Part shown: piece by piece, positions 59,005 through 64,000 of the stretch
Position numbering within the stretch: the first letter of the stretch is position 1
Layout of the letters: each line of letters opens with the position of its first letter
From: Thermoleophilales bacterium
GTDB lineage: Bacteria > Actinomycetota > Thermoleophilia > Solirubrobacterales > 70-9
Reading direction: 5' to 3'
Length of the DNA: 64,000 nt
Assembly (NCBI GenBank): GCA_020636895.1
Contig: JACJWZ010000001.1
Coordinates: forward strand, 62,001-126,000
Notes under the pieces: generated by a model
What the model was told of the DNA's origin: nothing
The model's database searches: none
The model's input: the letters and a program-made list of their open reading frames with translations, nothing else
Program-made: the position numbers and the translations under genes

Positions 59005-59077
59005 TCTCCGGCGCGTCGCCATGGTCGGCGGGCCGCCGACCGGCACGCACTGCCCGCAGCCGCCGCCGATACCTCCC

Positions 59078-59725
59078 TCAGTCCTCGGCCTCGACCAAAG
59101 CTCCGCCCGCCGCCGCCCACAGGTAGAAGGACGCGAGGGTGCGGTTCGGGCTCCAGCGCTCGGCGATCACCTCGGCCTCCTGCGGCGTCGGCGGCTCCTC
59201 CATCTCGTAGGCGATCTGGATCCCACGGCGCAGGCCGAGATCGCCGCCGCTGAAGACGTCGGGGCGGCCGAGGTCGAACATCAGGAACATCTCGGCGCTC
59301 CAGCGCCCGAGCCCGCGCAGGGCGATGAGCGTCTCGATCACCTCATCGTCGGAGGCGGCATCGAGGCCGTCGGGCTCGAGCTCGCCGGAGAGGACGGCCT
59401 CGCCGATCCCGATCATGTAGCTGGCCTTGCGCCCGCTCAGCCCGGCGGCGCGGAGGGTCTCGGTTGCGTCGGGAGCGGTGAGCTGCTCCGGCGTCGGCAC
59501 CCCGTCGTGCGCGTCGACGACGCGCCCCCAGATCGTCCGCGCGGCCGCCGTCGACACCTGCTGGCCGGCGATGATCCGGCAGAGCGCCTCGAAGCGGTCG
59601 TCGGTGCGCGCGTCGACGCGGTCGGTGATCACCGCGTAGTCGATGCGCTCGATCAGGACGGCGATCGCGGGATCGGAGGCGTGAAGCTCGGCGTGGGCGG
59701 GGGAGAGATCAGCGGCGTCGGACAC
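59078..59725 (-). CDS. DNA-3-methyladenine glycosylase, AlkA-like HhH-GPD
   Basis: The enzyme removes alkylated bases from DNA. The 215-residue product has the HhH-GPD core: EALCRIIAGQQVSTAAARTI, LSGRKASYMIGIGEAVLSGE, the hairpin LRGLGRWSAEMFLMFDLGRP and the catalytic aspartate in FSGGDLGLRRG. It lacks the N-terminal domain of E. coli AlkA, as in the short Gram-positive forms. It starts at GTG with TACGGT 7 nt upstream. Confidence 0.93.
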   Translation of the reverse strand: MSDAADLSPAHAELHASDPAIAVLIERIDYAVITDRVDARTDDRFEALCRIIAGQQVSTAAARTIWGRVVDAHDGVPTPEQLTAPDATETLRAAGLSGRKASYMIGIGEAVLSGELEPDGLDAASDDEVIETLIALRGLGRWSAEMFLMFDLGRPDVFSGGDLGLRRGIQIAYEMEEPPTPQEAEVIAERWSPNRTLASFYLWAAAGGALVEAED

Positions 59726-59732
59726 GCGCCCG

Positions 59733-59738
59733 ACCGTA
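59733..59738 (-). promoter_or_regulatory. Putative -10 box (TACGGT) for the glycosylase gene
   Basis: On the minus strand TACGGT ends 7 nt before the GTG. Confidence 0.4.
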
Positions 59739-59786
59739 GCTCACGCGGGCGGTGAGCCTGGATCGTGACGACTCGCTCGCGTCCGC

Positions 59787-60605
59787 CTACCGGCCCTTCC
59801 AGACCGGCTTGCGCTTCTCGCCGAACGCGCGGATGCCTTCGCGGAAGTCCTCGGAGGCGAAGCAGGACTCGCGCAGCTCCACGAGCTCCTCCACCTGCTT
59901 GGGGCTGAGCCGCGGGAACTGCGTCAGCGTCTCGATCGCGTGCTTGTTGCCGGTCAGCGACAGCGGCGCGTTGCCGGCGATCTCCCGCGCCAGCTCGAGC
60001 GAGCGCTCCTCCACCTCGGCGGCGGGATGGACCTCGTGGACGAGGCCGATGTCCTCGGCGCGAGCGCCGTCGAAGATGCGGCCGGTGAGGAAGAGCTCCT
60101 TGGTCCGCGGCACGCCGACGCAGTCGATGAAGCGCTCGAGCCCGGTGTGGCCGTAGATGAGACCGAGCTTGGCGGGGGGCATGCCGAGCTTGGCCTCGGC
60201 GGCGCAGACGCGGAGGTCGCAGCGCACCGCGAGCTCGAGCCCACCCCCCAGGCAGTGACCGTTGATCGCCGCGACGACGGGGTAGGGATGGGCGCTGATC
60301 GCCTCCATCGCCGCCGTGAACGGGTGTGCGACCAGGGCCTCGGCGTCGCGCTCGAACGTCTCGTCGGGGATGCCGCCGATGTCGTATCCGGCCGAGAAGG
60401 CCTTGCCCTCGCCGGTGATCACCACGCAGCGCACGTCGATGCCGTGGTCGAGCTTCGGCAGCGTCGCCGCGATCGCGTCGAGCACCGGATGGGTGAGCGG
60501 GTTGCGGCGGTCGGGGTTCGTCAGCGTCAGCCGCGCGACCGCGTCGTAGGGGAAGTCGAGGCGCAGCTCGCCACCGGCCATCGTCTGGGTCTTCATCTCG
60601 GCCAC
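59787..60605 (-). CDS. Enoyl-CoA hydratase/isomerase family protein
   Basis: The 272-residue product is a crotonase-fold enzyme. It has LTNPDRRNPLTHPVLDAI, VITGEGKAFSAGYDI with the oxyanion-hole segment, and the AINGHCLGGGLELAVRCDLR motif. The Gly of the second oxyanion hole is present; one of the glutamates of classical hydratases is not obvious, so dehydration/hydration is not certain. The GTG at 60605 (MAEMKTQ) is preferred over the ATG at 60596 because TACGCT lies 6 nt upstream. It likely serves fatty acid or branched-chain acyl-CoA breakdown, like its neighbours. Confidence 0.88.
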   Translation of the reverse strand: MAEMKTQTMAGGELRLDFPYDAVARLTLTNPDRRNPLTHPVLDAIAATLPKLDHGIDVRCVVITGEGKAFSAGYDIGGIPDETFERDAEALVAHPFTAAMEAISAHPYPVVAAINGHCLGGGLELAVRCDLRVCAAEAKLGMPPAKLGLIYGHTGLERFIDCVGVPRTKELFLTGRIFDGARAEDIGLVHEVHPAAEVEERSLELAREIAGNAPLSLTGNKHAIETLTQFPRLSPKQVEELVELRESCFASEDFREGIRAFGEKRKPVWKGR

Positions 60606-60611
60606 CGCGGC

Positions 60612-60617
60612 AGCGTA
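60612..60617 (-). promoter_or_regulatory. Putative -10 box (TACGCT) for the enoyl-CoA hydratase gene
   Basis: On the minus strand TACGCT ends 6 nt before the GTG start, favouring that codon. Confidence 0.4.
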
Positions 60618-60672
60618 TGACAGCGCGACTGGCTGGGTGGCCAGGGACCCACCGGCGGGGTCGCCGGGGCGG

Positions 60673-60678
60673 TAACGT
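60673..60678 (+). promoter_or_regulatory. Putative -10 box (TAACGT) for the aldehyde dehydrogenase
   Basis: TAACGT lies 41 nt upstream of the GTG; the resulting leader of about 35 nt carries GAGGAG, so this gene looks leadered. Confidence 0.35.
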
Positions 60679-60719
60679 CCACGGGAGACCGCATCCCTGA
60701 GCCGACGAGGAGAACCCAA

Positions 60720-62276
60720 GTGGAGCCCACCGCAACGCCCGAGGCAGCCGTCACGACCAACGGCAAGCCCGAGGGGAACACCGTCGAGGTCCACAACCCG
60801 GCCACGGGAGCGCTGATCGGCAGCGTCCCCGCCATGACCCCGGACGAGGTGACCGAGGCGGTTGCCCGCGCCCGCGCTGCGCAGCCCGCCTGGGAGGCGA
60901 TGGGTTTCGCCGAGCGCGGCCGGATCCTCCGCCGGATGCAGAAGTGGACGCTCGACAACTCCGAACGGATCATCTCCACGATCGTCGCCGAGAACGGCAA
61001 GACCTACGAGGACGCTCAGCTCGCCGAGGTCTCCTACGCCGCCTCCGCCTTCGGTTTCTGGGCGAAGAACGCGCCCGACTTCCTCGCGGACGAGAAGGTC
61101 AAGTCGGCCTCGCCGTTCGTGATGGGCCGCAAGCTCGTCGTCCGCTACGCCCCGGTCGGCGTCGTCGGCGTCATCGGTCCCTGGAACTACCCGCTGACCA
61201 ACTCCTTCGGCGACTGCATCCCGGCGCTCGCCGCCGGCAACTCGGTCGTGCTCAAGCCTGCGACGCTGACCCCGATGACCTCGATGGTCATGGCCGAGGG
61301 TCTGCGTGAGTGCGGCGTCCCCGAGGACGTCTTCCAGGTCACCGTCGGTGAGGGCTCCAAGATCGGCAACGCGCTGATCGACGCGGTCGACTTCGTCATG
61401 TTCACCGGCTCGACCGAGGTCGGCAAGAAGGTGATGGAGCGCGCCGCGCAGACCCTGACCGGCACCGCGATGGAGCTCGGCGGCAAGGACCCGATGATCG
61501 TGCTCGCCGACGCCAACCTCGAGCGCGCCGCCAACGCCGCCGTCCACTACTCGATGCAGAACGGCGGCCAGACCTGCATCTCGGTCGAGCGCGTCTACGT
61601 CGAGGCGCCCGTTTACGACGATTTCGTCGCCCGCGTCACCGACAAGATGCGCGCGCTCCGCCAGGGCGTCCCCGGCGCTCCCGCCCAGACCGACGTCGGC
61701 GCGATGACCTCGCCCGACCAGCTCGACCTCGTCGAGCAGCAGGTCGACGACGCCGTCGAAGCCGGTGCCCGCGCGGTCGTCGGCGGCCACCGCGTCGACG
61801 GTCCCGGCGACTTCTTCGAGCCGACGCTCTTGCTCGACGTCGACCACACCATGGAGTGCATGACCGAGGAGACCTTCGGGCCCACGCTCCCGGTGATGAA
61901 GGTCGCCGACGTCGAGGAGGCGATCCGCCTCTCCAACGACTCGCCCTACGGCCTGCAGGCGTCGGTCTGGACCAAGGACACCGAGCGCGGCGAGCAGATC
62001 GCGCGCCGTCTCGAGTCGGGCGTCGTCTGCGTCAACGACGCGCAGCTCAACTACGTGGCGCTCGAGCTGCCGATGGGCGGCTGGAAGGAGTCGGGCGTCG
62101 GCTCCCGCCACGGCGCCGGCGGCATCCGCAAGTACACGAAGCAGCAGACCCTGCTCGTGACCAAGTTCGCGCCGACGAACAAGGACGTGCACATGCTCCC
62201 GTACACGTCCGCGCGCAAGACCCGGATGCTCGGCAAGTCGTTCCGCTTCCTCTGGGGCCGCGGCAAGCGCGACTAG
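60720..62276 (+). CDS. NAD(P)-dependent aldehyde dehydrogenase
   Basis: The 518-residue product is an aldehyde dehydrogenase: VVGVIGPWNYPLTNSFGDCI, VVLKPATLTPMTSM, the MFTGSTEVGKKVMERAA motif, the catalytic glutamate in AMELGGKDPMIV and the catalytic cysteine in NGGQTCISVERVYVE. It resembles succinate-semialdehyde or benzaldehyde-type enzymes but cannot be placed further. It starts at GTG with GAGGAG in the leader. It is divergent from the enoyl-CoA hydratase gene. Confidence 0.94.
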   Translation: MEPTATPEAAVTTNGKPEGNTVEVHNPATGALIGSVPAMTPDEVTEAVARARAAQPAWEAMGFAERGRILRRMQKWTLDNSERIISTIVAENGKTYEDAQLAEVSYAASAFGFWAKNAPDFLADEKVKSASPFVMGRKLVVRYAPVGVVGVIGPWNYPLTNSFGDCIPALAAGNSVVLKPATLTPMTSMVMAEGLRECGVPEDVFQVTVGEGSKIGNALIDAVDFVMFTGSTEVGKKVMERAAQTLTGTAMELGGKDPMIVLADANLERAANAAVHYSMQNGGQTCISVERVYVEAPVYDDFVARVTDKMRALRQGVPGAPAQTDVGAMTSPDQLDLVEQQVDDAVEAGARAVVGGHRVDGPGDFFEPTLLLDVDHTMECMTEETFGPTLPVMKVADVEEAIRLSNDSPYGLQASVWTKDTERGEQIARRLESGVVCVNDAQLNYVALELPMGGWKESGVGSRHGAGGIRKYTKQQTLLVTKFAPTNKDVHMLPYTSARKTRMLGKSFRFLWGRGKRD

Positions 62277-62317
62277 GCTCGCGGGCGCCGCGTGCGGGCC
62301 GCGCGGCGCTGGGCTGA

Positions 62318-62950
62318 ATGGGTCTGCAGGTGCGCCGAGAGGTGAGAACGCCGCGATCTCCGCGGTCAGGTCTCCTCTCGATCGCCGTGTTGGCCGTCTC
62401 GGCCGCGTTGGCGCCGGCGCTCGCCGGTTGCGGTGCCGCCGAGCCGCAGCGCGCGGCGAACCCACTCGTCGGTCCCCCGGCGACGCCCGTCTTCACCGAC
62501 GCCGACCGGGTGGAGATCGCCGCCCTGATCAACGAGGTCAACGAGGCGTTCGCCGCCGGTGACGGCAAGACGGTCTGCGCGCGCCTCACCCAGCATGGCG
62601 CCGCGACGATGAGCGAGCTCGATGTCGTGCCGCTCATCGAGGACGAGGTCGAGGCCCACGTCGAGGGCGAGCCCCTCGAGCCCACGTGCGAGTCGGCGGT
62701 GGCGTCGTTCACCGAGGGCCTGAGCGCATCTGAGCGGCGAACGCTGCAGGGCCCGCGTCCCTACCGCGCGACCGACGTCGACCTGGAGGCGACGGTCGCC
62801 GGCGCCGGCGACGGCTCCGGTGTGCAGCCCGCGGAGGGTTCGCCGACGGTCCAGGTGACCTGCCTGGAGAACAGCGGCAACTACCTCTGGGCCACCCACC
62901 AGGTGGACGGGACCTGGCGGCTCGAGCTCCCGTTCTGCTCCGGCCGCTGA
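62318..62950 (+). CDS. Lipoprotein of unknown function
   Basis: The 210-residue product has a basic N-terminus, a hydrophobic stretch (LLSIAVLAVSAALAPA) and a lipobox LAGC (Cys38). The mature part has a helical segment (DRVEIAALINEVNEAFAAGD), the pattern of small actinobacterial lipoproteins with an NTF2-like or similar alpha/beta fold. It ends with THQVDGTWRLELPF. It contains four further cysteines, which could form disulfides. I do not recognise a specific family. Confidence 0.75.
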   Translation: MGLQVRREVRTPRSPRSGLLSIAVLAVSAALAPALAGCGAAEPQRAANPLVGPPATPVFTDADRVEIAALINEVNEAFAAGDGKTVCARLTQHGAATMSELDVVPLIEDEVEAHVEGEPLEPTCESAVASFTEGLSASERRTLQGPRPYRATDVDLEATVAGAGDGSGVQPAEGSPTVQVTCLENSGNYLWATHQVDGTWRLELPFCSGR

Positions 62951-62972
62951 GCGGTCGCCTCCCCGTTTCGCT

Positions 62973-63005
62973 GCCATTTGGTGCTCGCCGGCGGCACCGA
63001 TTGGC
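62973..63005 (+). terminator. Hairpin after the lipoprotein gene
   Basis: GCCATTTGGTGC pairs with GCACCGATTGGC (one mismatch and one G-T pair in 12) around a 9-nt loop, 22 nt after the stop. No T-run follows. Confidence 0.45.
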
Positions 63006-63073
63006 GTTGAAACGCCCGCGGCTCCCATCCGCTCCCGTCCAATCTCGCATCTCGATCGTGGTAGGACACAGGC

Positions 63074-63493
63074 ATGGAGCAGCGGCTCAGCCTCGTGACG
63101 CTCGGCGTCGCCGACCTCGAGCGCGCGGTCGCCTTCTACGCGGCACTCGGCTGGGAGCCGGGAAACGACGTCGCCGCCCAGGACGTGGCGTTCTTCCAGG
63201 GGCCGGGGATGATCGTGGCGCTGTGGCACCGCGACGAGCTCGCGGCCGACTCCGCCGTCGCCGACGGCGGCGGCTGGGGTGGCATCACCCTCGCTCACAA
63301 CGTGCGCTCGCCGGAGGAGGTGGACGCCGTCCTCGCCGAGGCCGAGCGCGCCGGCGCGACCATCGGCCGGACCGGCGCCGCGACCGAGTGGGGCGGCTAC
63401 TCGGGCATCTTCATCGACCCCGACGGCCACCCCTGGGAGGTCGCCCACAACCCCTTCTGGACCATGGGCGAGGACGGCGGCATCTCGCTCTGA
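63074..63493 (+). CDS. VOC family protein (glyoxalase-like)
   Basis: The 139-residue product has the vicinal-oxygen-chelate pattern: VTLGVADLERAVAFYAALGW at the N-terminus and YSGIFIDPDGHPWEVAHNPF near the end, with a usual metal-ligand glutamate in the last segment. The function is not predictable; many such proteins bind small hydrophobic ligands or antibiotics. The gene stands alone. Confidence 0.9.
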   Translation: MEQRLSLVTLGVADLERAVAFYAALGWEPGNDVAAQDVAFFQGPGMIVALWHRDELAADSAVADGGGWGGITLAHNVRSPEEVDAVLAEAERAGATIGRTGAATEWGGYSGIFIDPDGHPWEVAHNPFWTMGEDGGISL

Positions 63494-63530
63494 CCGCGGC
63501 ACCCGGACCGGCCCGCCGCGCGTGGGAGCG

Positions 63531-63743
63531 CTACTCCAAGACGATCAGGACTTCGCCCTCGCTCACCGACTGCCCTTCCTCGCAGCGGATCTCGGCGACG
63601 GTCCCTGAGTCCTCGGCCTCGACCGGCATCTCCATCTTCATCGACTCGAGGATGACCAGCTCGTCCCCCTCGGAGACCTGGTCGCCTACCGCGACCTCGA
63701 TCTTCCACACGGTTCCGGTGATGTGAGCGGGGACGTCCGGCAC
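63531..63743 (-). CDS. Stand-alone biotinyl (BCCP-like) carrier protein
   Basis: The 70-residue product is just one biotinyl/lipoyl domain: MPDVPAHITGTVWKIEVAVG, then LVILESMKMEMPVEAE with the modified lysine at 36, and GEVLIVLE at the end. ESMKM favours biotin over lipoate. Such small carriers work with separate biotin carboxylase and carboxyltransferase subunits; candidates lie 5-8 kb upstream, although that alpha subunit already has its own biotinyl domain. The GTG start has TATTCT 8 nt upstream. The frame continues far upstream in the next gene's antisense and is a shadow there. Confidence 0.88.
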   Translation of the reverse strand: MPDVPAHITGTVWKIEVAVGDQVSEGDELVILESMKMEMPVEAEDSGTVAEIRCEEGQSVSEGEVLIVLE

Positions 63744-63764
63744 GGATCGGGAGAATATGCGCCG
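63744..63764. promoter_or_regulatory. 21-bp divergent promoter between BCCP and glycosyltransferase genes
   Basis: Only 21 bp separate two divergent GTG starts. TATTCT on the minus strand (63752-63757) fits a -10 box 8 nt from the BCCP start. On the plus strand GAATAT overlaps the same bases. Both transcripts would be leaderless, and the -35 regions would lie inside the opposite coding sequence. Confidence 0.4.
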
Positions 63765-64000
63765 GTGTCGGCGGAAGCGCAGAAGCAGGCAACCCGCCGG
63801 GTCGTGATCGTCGCCGCGCGCGACGAGGCCGACCGGATCGGCGACACCGTCCACACCCTTCGCGAGGCGATGCCGGGCATCGAGGTCTGGGTCGCCGACG
63901 ACGCTTCGACCGACGGCACCCGCGACGCCGCGATGGCGGCCGGCGCCACTGTCGTCCGCCGCAACCGCCCGCACGGCAAGGGCGGCAACATGACCGCCGC
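63765..64000 (+). CDS. Family 2 glycosyltransferase, 3' end cut off by the window
   Basis: The visible 78 residues start at GTG (MSAEAQKQATRRVVIVAARD) and show the GT2 nucleotide-sugar fold: VVIVAARDEADRIGDTVHTL, VWVADDASTDGT and the GKGGNM segment that follows in dolichyl-phosphate-type and other GT2 enzymes. The DDAS(T)DGT motif is diagnostic. The rest of the gene, and so its acceptor, is outside the window. Confidence 0.85.
   Translation, partial: MSAEAQKQATRRVVIVAARDEADRIGDTVHTLREAMPGIEVWVADDASTDGTRDAAMAAGATVVRRNRPHGKGGNMTA

Noticed and set aside
59787..62465. 892-residue minus-strand frame through the aldehyde dehydrogenase region
   Set aside because: It is antisense to the dehydrogenase, which has full family motifs; only the last 272 codons form the enoyl-CoA hydratase.

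Overview
The window is a 64 kb piece of a high-GC bacterial chromosome. The long ribosomal cluster in the actinobacterial order, six mce genes, an F420-type (deazaflavin) nitroreductase homologue, GTG/TTG starts and very short promoter-to-start distances all suggest an actinomycete. A deep-branching class such as Thermoleophilia (Solirubrobacterales) would fit, but this is inference and was not tested by any search. I recognise 73 protein genes and one tRNA.

Region 1 (1-19156) is the S10-spc-alpha ribosomal supercluster. It runs from rplC (cut by the window start) to rplO, secY, adk and map, then rpmJ, rpsM, rpsK, rpsD, rpoA, rplQ and truA, followed by a lone HypF/Kae1-like gene and surE. Many genes are coupled by 1-8 nt overlaps. 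Three ribosomal proteins (S17, L5, S5) carry long Ala/Glu-rich tails. infA is missing from its usual place between map and rpmJ, where a secreted protein gene sits instead.

Region 2 (19153-33343) is mixed housekeeping. It holds ligA, a deazaflavin-type oxidoreductase, a triplicated hairpin repeat, the PBP4-like dacB, a methyltransferase, a patatin lipase, a long-chain acyl-CoA ligase, a 58-residue HTH-like gene with a near-consensus promoter, a CAP-domain protein, a cysteine-less DsbA-like protein, tRNA-Pro(CGG), acetoacetyl-CoA synthetase, superoxide dismutase and lemA.

Region 3 (33528-43738) is a six-gene mce operon (lipid uptake type) without adjacent yrbE permease genes, plus one downstream gene of unknown function. 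Region 4 (43801-47009) has a NUDIX hydrolase, rubredoxin, a 430-bp intergenic repeat array, and an ECF sigma factor paired with a DUF4349-type membrane protein that is probably its anti-sigma factor.

Region 5 (47063-52482) is a biotin operon, bioB-bioF-bioD-bioA, with a coupled SDR gene. Biotin-dependent enzymes lie nearby: an acyl-CoA carboxylase pair at 55269-58888 and a stand-alone biotinyl carrier at 63531. Around them are a lipoprotein sulfatase, an esterase, an AlkA-like glycosylase, an enoyl-CoA hydratase, an aldehyde dehydrogenase, a lipoprotein, a VOC protein and the start of a family 2 glycosyltransferase.

Two window-wide patterns stand out. First, at least 18 genes have a TANNNT hexamer only 6-10 nt upstream of the start codon, which predicts extensive leaderless transcription. 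Second, the gaps between convergent genes repeatedly hold palindromic elements.
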